DNA of 64,000 nucleotides. It comes from Melanopsichium pennsylvanicum (Eukaryota > Basidiomycota > Ustilaginomycetes > Ustilaginales). The position numbers and the translations under genes were made by a program. Location: positions 62,001 to 126,000 of the forward strand of contig OAPG01000012.1 of the NCBI GenBank assembly GCA_900208305.1, in the 5' to 3' direction. Within the stretch, counting starts at the first letter, position 1. The number at the start of each line of letters is the position of its first letter. This document shows positions 20,620 through 32,832 of the stretch, piece after piece. A model generated the notes under the pieces. That model did not search any database. It was not told the origin of the DNA and worked only from the letters and a program-made list of their open reading frames with translations.

Positions 20620-20913
20620 CTACCTTGTTTCAACTCTATCTGCATCTTTTTTACCACATTTACCATTTCGAGAGACTGTTGTTCGAACGAACGAAATTTC
20701 AAAATCCATCTTGATCATGAGGTATTGGCAAGGATGAGGAAGAAAGGAGAAAAGGGATGGACAAGCAAGAAGCGCAACGTCTTGAGATTATTCAACGTTG
20801 ATATAGCTCTCTCTATATTTCTACTTCCGAGCGCTGCAATACAAAGCAAGCAAGAAAGTGTGTTAGACCACTTTTGCCAAGTTTTGATCGCAATCCAGAT
20901 TAAAGCGTTGGAT
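20620..20913. other. short intergenic region between convergent genes
   Basis: The 3' ends of the WW/FF gene and of the monooxygenase pseudogene meet here. No other feature is visible. Confidence 0.5.
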
Positions 20914-22485
20914 TTAGTTCTTATATATTAGTTTCTGTACTGTTAGACTTATAATTACTATTTTTTTTAAATTCTTGAACCAAGCCCTATTAGCATCATG
21001 AATACGTCTACCCAACTTTGCACCCAATGAAGCATAATCTTTAGGCCTAACTGGAAGTAACCATTGCCTTAAAGTAACGAATTTACCCAAACTTAGATCA
21101 ATATCCTGCAAAGTATCATCAATACTATGCAAACTGAAAGGAACCAAATTTGTACCATGTGCATGTTTTCCATTACTCCTAGCATCCAACCATTCCAATT
21201 TGATCTGAGCCTCTTTTAACATATCTGATTTGCAAGGTAAATTGGTTAAACCAGCAAGATGAGCGCTAATCCATAAAGCGGCTGCTTCAGAACTGGTTGG
21301 ACAGAAAAGGGAAGAGTTATAACCATTGAAAGTTAGATTGGGAACGCCAATAGGAAGAATGTGTTTGTAAAGGAGAAAGTTTTGCTTTTTGTCTAGAAAT
21401 TTTTTTTGAAGCTGTTTTGGAAGGAAAGGAACATCTTGTTGAAATCCTGTAGCACAGATCAAAAGATCACATTCGAATATGGTTCTGTCTTCAAGAATAG
21501 CAATAGGTTTGCCTGTGTTTTCATGTTTGGTGAGTCTTTGGATTTTGGAATCCCTCTTAACGCGTACTTTACCAGCCTCAATGTTTTTATAGAGACCTTT
21601 GGTGGAAAGTGAGATGGTAGATTGAGCAATTTCTTCAAATGCACCTTGAGGGACAAGATCAAGATGATCAAGTTTGAGTTGACCTTTAACCAACCATTGA
21701 AGCAAATTGAGTAAAGAATTACGAATGAATCAACCACTACCAGAATTGAACCATTTCTCAAATCTTGATGGCGTAATGTACTCAAATAAGCTCTCTCCCA
21801 ACCTTGTCAAAAGTAGATACTGGTAAGGAATACCTTGAATGACTTGAGGAAGTTTCCAAATTAACCTCCTAGCCACCAAAGTGGTACTCTTGGCATTCAC
21901 ACTCACCGCATTTGCCACATCACACAAAGACTTTCCATAACCCACAACAACCACATTTTTAGCTTGAACCGTGTTTGAATCTAACCCCAAATTGCTCAAG
22001 TGACAAATGTGACCACCTGCCTGTTTCCATTCTTGAACTCCTTTATACTCTGGAATCTTTGCACGGCTAAAAGTTCCTGTGGCAATTACTAAATGTTGAA
22101 ACTCTTCCGATTTGGTTTGGCAAGTTTCAAGATTGTTTGTGATAATCTGCCAACCATTGTGATTGTTGATTGGATTTGCACTTTTGACACACGTATTGAA
22201 ACGTATAAGTTTTCTCAAATTGTGCTTGTCGGTGTATGCATCGAGGTAATCCTGAACTTGTTGAGCTGTGGGCCAGGTAGGGTAGTGACGAGGCATATCC
22301 ATGTCCAAGAGCAAGTAAGTCTGTTTCGAATTTTGAGTGGCAAGACCAGGATAGCGGCATGTTTTGGACCATACGCCACCCACATCAGGACAAGCTTTGA
22401 AAATGATAACATCATGACCGTACTGAGTTAGATATTTGGCGGTAGATATTCCTGCAAAGCCTGCTCCTACAATGGCGACGCGCAT
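20914..22485 (-). pseudogene. flavin-containing monooxygenase, broken by an in-frame TGA
   Basis: The open part 22485-21730 encodes 251 residues with an N-terminal FAD-binding fold (VGAGFAGISTAKYL), an ATG motif (LVIATG) and an NADPH-binding glycine motif (VVVGYGKSL). The frame then meets TGA at 21730-21732 and continues in the same frame for over 260 residues, with the CATGFQQD motif and a full C-terminal domain. Total length, about 523 codons, fits the family. Read-through or a 57-base in-phase intron (weak GTAGTG donor) could rescue it. The bases around the stop appear to be coding in relatives, so a nonsense change (possibly CGA to TGA) is favoured. The gene is more AT-rich than its housekeeping neighbours and lies divergently from a second broken gene. 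Confidence 0.82.
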
Positions 22486-23547
22486 GTTTGGTTTGGAAAG
22501 CTAATGTGATGATGGTGATGAGATGTAGGATAAGTTGATGGTGTTGATAGGGAGAAAGTGTCAAGAGAGGATGACAAAATGGTGGTTCTATATAGCGTAC
22601 AAGCGTGTTTGTAAATGTTGAACAAAAAGGTGACGGAAGGACTGACTCTATCTTTGACAGAACTGAGTGCAAAGGGAGTTTGAATGCTAAACTGGATTCA
22701 AGTCCTTGGACAGGCGATAGGACACAAAGCACTAGGTTCTCACACATTCAAGTGGTATTCCATGTGTCATGTCCGCGCATCTTGCCGGAAACAAGATCCG
22801 CATTATTCAAGCTCATACTCCCTATGTACAGGATATCCATCTTATTGCTGTTGGTGCTAATGCTGCTACTGATAAACAGAGCAAAAGGAACAAGAAGAAG
22901 AACAAAGATGATCATAGTGTGGACTGTATAAAATGGATTTTAAACAATTGTGTGAGTGGAAAGACACTCTTATCTGTTCTTATTTAATAATAGATTAGAG
23001 AAGCAAATGCTTTTGTTTTTTTTTGCGGGGAATACTGCTCCAACGCCTTTGTTCTGGATTGATTTTATTGTGCTTGCAATAAGTTTCAGATTTTTAAAGC
23101 CAGTTTGCTACCAAGTTAATGCGCTCACAGATAGGAATTTGAGATAAGAGAGGAGGAGGAGGCAAACACCTAAGGTGGAATTGAGGTATATATGATTTCA
23201 TGTGCACGGGAATGGGTCCGGTCCGCGGCAATGTAAACGATTACTTACTGTCTAGTATATTGCTTATATTGTACAAAGTGAGACAGTTGTAATTTCTTAT
23301 CAGTGGTTGAAAGCACAGCTGGAATGAATTAGTATGTACGAGTGATCACCATCCTTGTTAAGTGCTATGTTGAACTTATTATTATTCCAACTTATTATTA
23401 CTTGTTGTTAGACTCGACGAGACGCTTAGATATATAAAATACCAAGCTACCCTTTCACTCTTTTCCTCAAACTATTTGCTTTTTACAAACTTGTCCATTT
23501 ACAAGGAGCAGCAAACCATCAGTACAAATGGAAAGCATCGAGTTATA
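22486..23547. promoter_or_regulatory. intergenic region between the two broken divergent genes
   Basis: AT-rich sequence of about 1.06 kb that would have held both promoters. A plausible TATA-like box (TATATAAAA, near 23430) lies about 115 bases before the cupin-like ATG. Small ORFs here have no recognisable content. Confidence 0.5.
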
Positions 23548-24632
23548 ATGTCAATTGTGCAACCCAAAGTGAACCAAGATGGAACATGGCACTTTTTTGA
23601 TGGTGCTCTCAAGACCTATTATGTTTCTTGCACTTCTCAAACATTCACTTTGGGACAAATTTTTTGTGCAGGCAATGCTCACAGTGGAATAGGTCAAAAA
23701 TCTAGCGCTACTCCACCATATCACATTCATCTTTATCAAACCAAAACTTTTGATGTAAAACAAGGTACATTATGTTACCTAATTGATGGGAAACAAGGTA
23801 AACTTCAAGTTGGTCAATGTTAAGGCCGTAGGGTCTAGATACTGCGGGGCAGCTACAGCCAGGGTAGGGTCTACGGGTACGGAGAGGTTGTAGGCGTAGG
23901 CAACACAGGCGGTCGGGGGTCAGAGCACACTACTGGGTTGCTATAGAGCTAACTAAGTAATACATGCGACGAGGTCCGGAGGCAACCTCATGTCAGGCGG
24001 GGGGCGGGGTGGTAAGGTACAGGAGCTATCGGCACTTCCCACCGCGGCGTTACAATGTTAGGTTGCCGACGGTCGTATTCTACGTACGGAGGGGCCAGCC
24101 GCGGTTGGGCGGTAGGAGGATTGTGTTAGGCCAACCGCTCCTCTGCAAGGGGTCCGGAGAGGGTCGGTCAGGGCCCGATTGCAACAATTGCTCAATTGGG
24201 AGGGGGGCCAAGCGCCCCCTCTTTGGACTCCGGTTGGTAGGCACTAGCAGTCAAAAGGTTAACATTCCACCCTATCGACCGCATACGTTTTGGAGTGACC
24301 CTCAAAGTGGTCAAGATCTTGACTTTCATATCACCGTAAGTGGTGGACCTAATCCAGGTTTTGATGAGGATTTTGTACACAATTTTTATAGTTATCTCAG
24401 TTTGAGAGTCATGCAAGGAAAAAGTGCAAATCCATTTCAGATGCTAAGGTTTTTAGATGATGCAGATGTGATCCTAGTTCCAACTATTCCATTTTTGGGT
24501 TTCTTCAAGGCGGTTGGATTATTGTGGCCAATTGGTAGAATCATCAATATTGTTTTTGGTAGAATCCTAGGTGGATGGGTGTTAGGTTATCCAACTAGGT
24601 ACAAGCAGTTTGATGACCAACTTAGCAAGTAA
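23548..24632 (+). pseudogene. cupin-like (RmlC fold) gene split by a solo LTR
   Basis: The 5' piece (23548-23817) gives 90 residues starting MSIVQPKVNQ. The 3' piece (24255-24632) continues in the same frame with about 125 residues, beginning KVNIPPYRPHTF. Together they would make about 215 residues. Motifs such as PPYHIHLYQTKTF and PPYRPHTFWSDP resemble fungal RmlC-like cupins, which bind a metal in a beta-barrel and often sit beside oxygenases. A 432-bp LTR with a GTCAA duplication separates the pieces, so the gene is disrupted. Splicing out the LTR is conceivable but no suitable sites were seen. It lies divergently to the broken monooxygenase, which suggests a former metabolic pair. Confidence 0.75.
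23818..24249. mobile_element. solo LTR, 432 bp, with GTCAA target duplication
   Basis: The insert starts TGTTAAGG and ends CACTAGCA, so it has the TG...CA ends of an LTR with imperfect inverted termini (TGTTA/TAGCA). GTCAA flanks it at 23813-23817 and 24250-24254. It is GC-rich in an AT-rich gene. A diverged member of the same family starts at 54648. No internal retrotransposon sequence remains, as expected after LTR-LTR recombination. Confidence 0.85.
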
Positions 24633-25059
24633 AGTAAAAACACACTACCACCTGCTAGCACCAAAGCAAGTCCAAACCGCCCAAGCAAGAGCAATTTGTT
24701 GCAATAGGATGATTGTTGATTGTCAAAGCTTGTGCTTGTCAAACGTAGAATGTGTTGCATGATCTGAACAAGACAATGAAACTTTTGGAGTTAAGCATTC
24801 TCAAGGTTTGGTTTTTGGTAAGAGCGTGCTTAATAGATATAATTAGTTTAGCACCATGAGTCTAATTCTCTCTCCTTCTCTCTCTCTCTCTCTCGGTCGG
24901 TATTGGAGGAAAATTTAGCTTGTTGCTCCAAATGTTAAAGTGGCAGATTGATCTCGAAGAGGGAGAAAAAAAAAGAAAAAGAAAAATCAAAAAAAAAGTG
25001 TGTTACTCTCACTCTCTCTTCGAACTAGAGAAAAGAAAAGGCTTGTGCGGCAAACACGC

Positions 25060-25098
<39 letters not shown>

Positions 25099-25383
25099 TT
25101 GTTTCTCTCAGATAATTGTTGAAATTGGTGTAGAGTAGTGGGTTGAGTTGAAATTTAGCAAGCAAGGGCGTTTGTGTATATGTGACTTTGCAGAGTGAAC
25201 TATGTGTAATATTCACAGTACACAACTCCTGAATTTGTCTAAGTGTGTGTGTGTGCACAAAGAAGCGTTTACTGTACAGTGTTGGTGCAGGTGTGTGCCG
25301 CTCAAAGACTGATCGCTCTCCTCCACCACCATCAGCGTGACTTTGATACTTTTTCTATTTCACTTTTCTCTCTCCCTCTCTCC

Positions 25384-25415
<32 letters not shown>

Positions 25416-26193
25416 TCTCCCTCCTTTTCTTGCAATCACATCAAAGCTCAGTCCGAAACTTATCCCTTTCAACCAATTTCTCACACTTTGGGAAAAGCAA
25501 GGTGATACTGTAGAAGCTGAGTCTACGTTGCATCGTCATCACCATCATCATCATCATCATCATTACCATCATCACGTTGCTTTCACAAGAAAAATCCGTA
25601 TTCGGTTCCGAGCAATCTTTCACTGTACCACTACACAATCATCATCATCATCATCATCACCGTTGCGGCCATACCAAACTGCGAATCCAACACTTCGGCA
25701 AGCTCGACTTCCGATCACTCTCTTCGCATGCACTACTGCATTTGACATCACTACTATCATCGCATTGTAAGTGCGCCTTGCCCCAACATCCCACATGCTG
25801 CTCAACCACTCCATATCCCTCACACAATATCAGCAGCAAACCATTCTGACCACTTTTTCCCGCTTTCATCTCTCATATCTGCCAACATATAATCCACTCG
25901 CACAGTCTCGTCCGCTGCATACCTTGTACAATTCTTGTAACACCACCTTTGCAACACTCTTGAACGCCTACCCACCACCGCATTAGACCTTCCCTTCCTC
26001 TTGTTCTTCTACTTCCTTGACACTTGACCTTACCGCCAATTCAGCCTAAATCCATCACATCAGCTCCCTTTGCTCAACGCGTCCCACCAATCACCCAAAC
26101 ACGCGCACCCTCTTTCGTCCATACCCCCGATCCTGGTCTTTCTTGCTAGCGCCTTGGACACCAAAGCGCGCTTCAAGTTCCCTCACACTATCA
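24633..26193. other. intergenic region and long leader before the PUF gene
   Basis: No credible gene. It contains CT, GT (about 25060-25098), CT (about 25368-25415) and CAT (about 25535-25570) microsatellites and TACTGTA at 25270 and 25506. Histidine-rich ORFs across the CAT repeats are artefacts of the repeat. The last several hundred bases are pyrimidine-rich and probably promoter plus 5' untranslated leader. Confidence 0.6.
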
Positions 26194-29100
26194 ATGTCGC
26201 CCAATATTCCAGCCAAATCGGCTGCCGAGACTACCACCCGTTTCGAATCCACCCCTCGCTCTGCCTCTCTCTCCGAGTCCACTCCTTCCATACTTGCCGC
26301 TTCTCAAGTCCTTGCCGCTTCTCAAGCCCAAACCGCCGTCACTTCCTCGTCTCAATCGCCCGTACAAAAACCAATCGATGCCGTTGATACCAAGCTTGAC
26401 GCCGGCTCCCACAGCGGTAATGATAGCGTTGATGACAGCGACATCCAGGCTCGCATCGATCGAAAGCGTCTAGAGCACGAAAAGCAACGCGCTATTCATC
26501 AAAAGGCATTCGAACACCAAATGGCTCTCCTCGAGAAGCAGCAGCGTGAAGAGGAGCAAAACTTGCTCCTTCAGCGACTCCCCAACAATGCCACAGCATC
26601 CGCTGCTGCCTCTGCTGCCTCTGCCCCTACCACTCCCCCCAACGAGGCCGTCGCTGCTCATCCCAAGTTGGCGGCTGCCATCGCTGCTGCCGAAAAGGAG
26701 AACGCAAACGATCCCGCAGCCCGTGCCAAGGCCCTCTCGCATGTCTACCGCTCTATGCCCCCTTCTCGTCGTCAATCCGCCCAAGCTGCGCGCTCGGCTC
26801 ATGAGCTTGCTTCCGCCGTTGGTAGCATGTCGATCAGTGCCAACGCTGCCGCCAACAACGGTCGACCCTCGCGTGCTCTTCACAACGACGCCGCTGGAGC
26901 CTCGAGCAATGATGCGGCTGCTAACACCAACCACAAGCGCGAAAATTTGACCCCTGTTTTCAACGAGCCATTCTTGTTTGATGACGAGCTTGACAATGAA
27001 GATTCGGCTTTCGTCAAAAAGTACAACCTAAACGGTGACGATGATCAGTTCCCCATCCTGATTCAGCGCGCAGATGTGCTCGCAGCTCGATCCACTGCTA
27101 ACGATGGCGCCGATGGTCAGGCACCCGTTCGTGGTGCTGACTGGCCCAAGTTCGGCGGTGCTCGCGCCAATAGCACCGGTATTGACGCAGTGACCATTCC
27201 CAACGCCGCTGCTGATACCACACCATCTTCGCTCCGCGCTTCTGTCACCAGCAAGTCCCCGCCTTCTCAGCGCACACCCAGCATGGGTGCCACATTTGGT
27301 ACCAGCGCTAGCCGTCAGCAGAGCGCTTTTCCCCTCCCTTCGCCCTCTCCGCGTCTCTCACACACCGGTCGCTCTTCACCCGCCCTCAACGCCTCGTTTG
27401 CTGGTGTCGCCTCTCGACAGGCTAGCGGCACCGCCTCTCCCTCTCCCGGCATCGTTGGGCTTAGTGGCGAGGTTGGCCGTTCCGGCGGTGGTTCTCGCTT
27501 CGTCAACACCGCCGTTTCCATCCCTGCGGCTGCAGCTAACCTCAAGAACCACAATGCTGCCGCTGCCGCTGCCGCTGCTGCTGCCGGTGGCGGCGCCGCC
27601 GCTTTCCCTAGCTTCAACCTTGGCGCTTTCTCCGGTCCTGCAACCGGCAGTGAGAGCCCCTCTCGCTTTGGCCCCTACTCGCCTAGCAGCTTTGATGCTG
27701 GGGATGCCCGCCGTGGTAGCCGACCCTCGTCTGGATTCTTTGATGCGTTCAACCCCACGGCGGGTGCCAACGCTCCCGGATCGCTCTTCCCCACGGACAA
27801 GTACTCGATGGGCATGGTGGGTGCCGATGACCATGCCAAACTTGGTGGTCTGCACGGTGGCAACGCCGCTGCCAACGCCGCGCTCGCAAAGCACGCTCGT
27901 AAGGGCGAGTTGGACGCTACTACCCAACTCGAGGACTTGCAGGGCGACATTTTTGCACTTTGCAAGGACCAACACGGATGTCGATTCTTGCAAAAGAAGC
28001 TCGAGGAGACCAACCCTGCGCACCGCGACATGATTTTTTCCGAGACATTTACGCATTTTGCCGAACTCATGACCGACCCATTTGGAAACTACCTGTGCCA
28101 GAAGATGCTCGAGTACTGCACGGACGAGCAGCGCAACCTCATTGTGGAGCTGGTGGCACCCGAACTTGTCACCATTTCGCTCAACATGCATGGAACGCGA
28201 GCTGTGCAAAAGATGATTGACTTCCTCTCCATGCCAAGGCAGATTCATTCCATCATTGTTGCGCTCTCCATGAACGTGGTGACGCTCATCAAGGATCTCA
28301 ACGGTAACCACGTGGTTCAGAAATGCCTCAACAGGTTGGGTGCCGAGGACAATCAGTTTATCTACAATGCGGTTGCTGCTCACTGTGTCGAGGTGGCCAC
28401 TCACCGTCACGGTTGCTGTGTGCTGCAACGTTGCATCGATCACGCGTCCGAGAGTCAGAGGGTTCAATTGGTTGCAGAGATCACTTACAATGCTCTCACG
28501 TTGGTTCAAGATCCTTTTGGCAACTATGTGGTGCAGTACGTTTTGGACCTATCCATCCCTCGATTCACTGATGCGGTGGTGCGCCAGTTTGTGGGTAACG
28601 TCTGCCTGCTCAGTGTGCAGAAGTTCAGCAGCAACGTGATTGAAAAGTGCATTCGAGTTTCGGAGCCCGGAGTGAGGAAGCAGCTGATCGAAGAGCTTCT
28701 GAATCGAACTCGGTTGGAAAAGCTACTGCGCGATTCGTTTGCCAATTATGTGGTGCAGACTTCTCTGGACTATGCGGATCCGGTGCAACGCATGCGACTC
28801 GTAGAGTGTATTAGACCAATTCTGCCCGTGATACGCAACACTCCGTACGGGAAAAGGATCCAGAGCAAGTTGCAGAGGGACAATCTGGATTTAGGTGCGC
28901 CCAACGGCGTGCCGTATTCAGTGTTGCATGCAGCAGCGCATCAACACCAACAGTTGCATGCGATGCACGCAGGTATGCGAAATGATGGCGTTCTTGCTCA
29001 ACAGCAGCATCCGTCGGCGGCTGGATACATGGGTGGATATGCGCAGGGTATGATTCCTCCTCCACCGCCGCCTCATATGCATATGGGTCAACAGCAGCAT

Positions 29101-29355
29101 TTCGGTCAGCAGCCAATGTATGGAGGGGGAAGTCCTCATATGAGAGGTGGATTGGCAGTTCATCATAACCTTCCACCGCCTAACTTTAACCTGCAAGGTG
29201 GGGGATACGGTTCTGGGGCAGGGTTCAATGCCAACAATTTGCAAGCGCCCATGGGTATGCATGGCGGAGGAGGTGGACGTAATGCTGCCGCTAGCGGTGG
29301 TTACAAAGGTAATGCCGGTACAGGTGGCACTTCGGGTGGCTTTGGGCAGTATTGA
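26194..29355 (+). CDS. Pumilio/PUF-family RNA-binding protein
   Basis: A 1053-residue cytoplasmic regulator that would bind 3' untranslated regions of mRNAs and control their decay, translation or localisation. The ATG at 26194 is the first in-frame ATG. A long disordered A/S/N-rich N-terminus (to about residue 565) precedes a Pumilio homology domain (about 569-895). Its repeats carry the usual core triplets, for example DQHGCRFLQ, DPFGNYLCQ, NMHGTRAVQ, DLNGNHVVQ, HRHGCCVLQ, DPFGNYVVQ, QKFSSNVIE and DSFANYVVQ, giving eight repeats. The C-terminus is rich in H, Q, P and G. The exact orthologue among yeast Puf3, Puf4 or Mpt5 types cannot be set by eye. No intron is seen. Confidence 0.93.
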   Translation: MSPNIPAKSAAETTTRFESTPRSASLSESTPSILAASQVLAASQAQTAVTSSSQSPVQKPIDAVDTKLDAGSHSGNDSVDDSDIQARIDRKRLEHEKQRAIHQKAFEHQMALLEKQQREEEQNLLLQRLPNNATASAAASAASAPTTPPNEAVAAHPKLAAAIAAAEKENANDPAARAKALSHVYRSMPPSRRQSAQAARSAHELASAVGSMSISANAAANNGRPSRALHNDAAGASSNDAAANTNHKRENLTPVFNEPFLFDDELDNEDSAFVKKYNLNGDDDQFPILIQRADVLAARSTANDGADGQAPVRGADWPKFGGARANSTGIDAVTIPNAAADTTPSSLRASVTSKSPPSQRTPSMGATFGTSASRQQSAFPLPSPSPRLSHTGRSSPALNASFAGVASRQASGTASPSPGIVGLSGEVGRSGGGSRFVNTAVSIPAAAANLKNHNAAAAAAAAAAGGGAAAFPSFNLGAFSGPATGSESPSRFGPYSPSSFDAGDARRGSRPSSGFFDAFNPTAGANAPGSLFPTDKYSMGMVGADDHAKLGGLHGGNAAANAALAKHARKGELDATTQLEDLQGDIFALCKDQHGCRFLQKKLEETNPAHRDMIFSETFTHFAELMTDPFGNYLCQKMLEYCTDEQRNLIVELVAPELVTISLNMHGTRAVQKMIDFLSMPRQIHSIIVALSMNVVTLIKDLNGNHVVQKCLNRLGAEDNQFIYNAVAAHCVEVATHRHGCCVLQRCIDHASESQRVQLVAEITYNALTLVQDPFGNYVVQYVLDLSIPRFTDAVVRQFVGNVCLLSVQKFSSNVIEKCIRVSEPGVRKQLIEELLNRTRLEKLLRDSFANYVVQTSLDYADPVQRMRLVECIRPILPVIRNTPYGKRIQSKLQRDNLDLGAPNGVPYSVLHAAAHQHQQLHAMHAGMRNDGVLAQQQHPSAAGYMGGYAQGMIPPPPPPHMHMGQQQHFGQQPMYGGGSPHMRGGLAVHHNLPPPNFNLQGGGYGSGAGFNANNLQAPMGMHGGGGGRNAAASGGYKGNAGTGGTSGGFGQY

Positions 29356-29387
29356 AGCATGTCATATGCTTTATCTGATCCCTTTTC

Positions 29388-29423
<36 letters not shown>

Positions 29424-30255
29424 TATTCTTTTTTTATACGTGAATGCGTTTGCGTATATAAAGCTTTAGAGCATGTATGGTTAGTTTTTATCCCCCCTCG
29501 GACCCTCCCTCTCTCTCTTTCTCTCTCTGTTTCCAAAGTCAAATTTCACGAATACAACTACAACACAACACGTTTTCATCTGTACAAAAACCCCTAGTTT
29601 CATCCATCTATCCATCGATTGTGGTTACAAAGTGTCTTCTTTTCTCTCTCTCTCTCTCTCACATAAACATATTTTTTTTTCAAACTGGGGGGAGGTTTTG
29701 GTTTGTTTTTGTTTATTTTTAATTAATTTTTTTTTGTACACTGCGATTGATTCTGAAACTTTTTTGTTATATTTTTTTAAACTTTTTCATATTAAAAAAA
29801 AAGGAGGGACAATAGTATGTTGATGTTTGTGTTAAACAGTTATGATGAAGTAAGGATTGAAGGTGATGATTTGGATATTGATGAATTTGAATGAGTGGAT
29901 AGGTTTGGATTGAAATGAATTGGGGAAAGGAGGAGTGATTGCATGTTAAAGAAGTTACTACAGTTACATTCTTGCATGAATTTCACTAACCTTAAACCAT
30001 TTTTCTCCTATGACCATCACTCCCCAAAAAAAACTAACATTCCAACCCACCAAGAAAGGTTGAGTTTTAGCAAAAAAAAAAGTTCAAAAAATAAATAAAA
30101 TGGAATTCAACAGGCTAAATTTAGGTAAAATGAGACAAGGTAAATCCAGGTGAGGATTTAGTTTTTTTCAGTTCCATGACGTTTATAACCAAAAAAAAAA
30201 GGAAGGGTGAAATTACTTTTGACAAGTAGTCACAATGTGTATGTATGAAGTGTGT

Positions 30256-30291
<36 letters not shown>

Positions 30292-30540
30292 TTGCACAAT
30301 TTAGAGCAGGGTAAGGGTCAACTGATCTAAGAATAAATTGGCATAGTTTTTTTTTGCCTCTGTGTTGTCCCTTGTCAAATCTCATTATCTAAAGAGCTAG
30401 CAAGTAAGATTGGTATGAATGTGAAATTTGGTTAGAATTAATTTTTTGGTCAAAAGGGATCAATCGAAAAAAAAATGGAATTTATGCAATTAGGCAGTTT
30501 TTTTTTTTGGTGTGTTGTTGTATGGGTGTTAGAGTTAGGT
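29356..30540. other. AT-rich intergenic region downstream of the PUF gene
   Basis: Holds AG (29390-29420 and 30257-30288) and CT (about 29643-29661) microsatellites, T-runs and A-runs. No gene is seen. It probably carries the PUF 3' end and then grades into the CpG-depleted repeat region. Confidence 0.6.
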
Positions 30541-31123
30541 GGTGATAAGACCAATTTTCAAATATGTTCCAGATGATGCATTCATGCAAGAAAAAATGGC
30601 TGACATCCAAAGTTTGGGATCAATGAGCAGCCAATTTGAGTGATTTCAGCTGATGGTAAAACACTTGTCACAATCAGGCACCAAACTTTATTGGTATAAA
30701 CTCATTGTTTGCTTGGGTACATACCCCACATCTTTTTGCTTTTGTATGCTCTGGGACCTTGTACCACTGATAGCTTCACTGGAGCAGGAGAGCACATGGC
30801 TGCTTGCTTAAGCAAAACATAAGCAGAGGTGACATGTTCAAAGCTGCACTGAGCTAGCTAGATCAGCAAGATTTGTCTCCATCATCTCACTTGCAGGTTG
30901 CTGTTGCAACTTGTTGTTTTTTAGTTTGATCCTGCCCATCCTGTCCCTTATTCCTCATGTAAGGCTAAATCATTTCTGCAGTCTCATTCACCCTCTGCTA
31001 CGCTCACACGCAATGCTTGACCATCCATGCCCTGTACAGCTGCAGCTGGGAGCTTTTAAGCAACTTGCACAAGTAAGGCAATCTTCTGTGTTTTACAAGT
31101 GAAGCAATGGCACATGTGGCCAT

Positions 31124-31370
31124 GTGCCCAGCAACAGTGAAGGCATTATGACCTCTCAGAACAGGAACCATTGGAGCAAGGCTGACAAGATGGTGTTGGC
31201 CCTGACTCTCACAGACAATGATCCATACAAGTTCTGCACTAACACAGACAAGAGCACATCATGGAGGTGTGTACATCAAGAGTTCAATACCGTCTTTGCA
31301 TTGCAAAACCAGAGGACTTGATTGTTACAAGCAATCAAAGAGAAATGGAAAAACACTGCTGCCAAGTGGA
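31124..31370 (+). pseudogene. decayed transposon ORF, Myb/SANT-like
   Basis: The frame shows the pattern WSKADKMVLALTL...DPYKF..., W-R-C-V-H-Q-E-F, and after an in-frame TGA (31319-31321) LLQAIKEKWKN...AKWKQQ. The spaced tryptophans and WK motifs resemble trihelix or Myb/SANT-like DNA-binding domains found in transposon proteins. More stops follow. Family assignment is tentative. Confidence 0.35.
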
Positions 31371-32832
31371 AGCAGCAAGATTGTTGTCTGGCTACAGCCT
31401 CCAAATATAGTAGCAGATATTTCAGACCTTGACAGAATCATTGACAAGGTTCTGCAAGCTGCAGCAGCTACAGCTGACCTTGGCAAACAGGAAGCAAAAC
31501 ATTGTTGCAAATGCCTTTCTCAGCTGGCAGCTCATGGCCTGGCATCAAACTCATTGTCTTCACAAGCTTCTTGCCACTGCAGCAATTCAACTTCTGAGGA
31601 GGCAACTGCTGTGGTGAAGAAAGCAATTCTTCAATTGACAGCATGACATTGCCTCCTTTGTGCAAATGTGCAAGAAGAAATGTTGTACACAATACCCTGG
31701 CACTCATGCTTCAGAACGATGAGGTGCAGCAAGGATCAGATGAGCAATACACATCAGATTCACTCAAAAATACATCAAGACATAGTCAATCTTGGTACTG
31801 GTTTTGTCAACAACAATGATTTTGGATATTAGAGACATGCAAGTGCAGGTTGCCACCCTTGAGGATTGCTTGTCAGGTTGTTTTGGCAACATTAAGAGCC
31901 AAATGTCAGGCATGGAGACCAACCTGCTGCATATCAGAAATGCTCTCAGTGGACCAATATCATTGCAGTTGATGGTGTTGGCAAGGAATTACACAAGGAA
32001 TTAACCACTCCTTGGCAATTACAAGCTACTTCTGTTGCCAGCTCATCCTTGGTCACACTAAATTGTCCATTCTCCACCTCATTGTTGCAGCTCATGTGCA
32101 CCTTCTCAGCCACTTTCTGGTAGATACAGTGGATTCAATGGATAGCAATCTGTCTACATGTATATAGATGATGAAAGCAATTAGACATTTGCATTAACTG
32201 TGATCTCCTTGTTGTCATTGGCATGCAACTCAGAGTTGATACCAGAGTTGCTGATGGTGGGGTTTTGGCATATGCTTGTGACCACAACTCTGAACAACAA
32301 ACCATCCTCCATCTCTGAGGATTTACCCCCATTGAAATGCTGATCTGATTGCCAGTCAAGTATGTCTTTGCATTCCACAGAAGTATTGCCACCATCCAGT
32401 CCCAGCCACACAGTGTCAAGCCTGTGCATTGATATTGCTTGTCTCTGAATCATGACCACTGCATTAACACCATGTCAATACCCCCATTTGACTGTGGTCC
32501 TATACCTACTGAAGACATGATTCATGATTCCTTGATTGTGTGTGATCAGGTTTCCTTGGAAAGGTGAGATGATGGCAGTGCTTGGTTGCCATACAAGTGC
32601 ATCTGCTTGCCATGCTCACTTTTGCATGTTCTAATTCTTAAGCAACTAGCCTGATTTTGTTCACAAGGGTCAAGTTATACTGTTCTGCAGTCAATTAGGG
32701 GTAAGAGGAAGAGGAGACCATCTAGGTTTGCAATGAATTGCTACTTGAGACCATGGCATCATTTGTGGCCGTTGTAAGCCTCCTGTTGAGTGATTTTGGG
32801 TCTTGCTATTGGGTGCAGAGTGCCATCAACAG

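Noticed and set aside
25243..25770. Histidine-rich ORF before the PUF gene
   Set aside because: The ORF is created by CT and CAT microsatellites. It is more likely promoter and untranslated leader.
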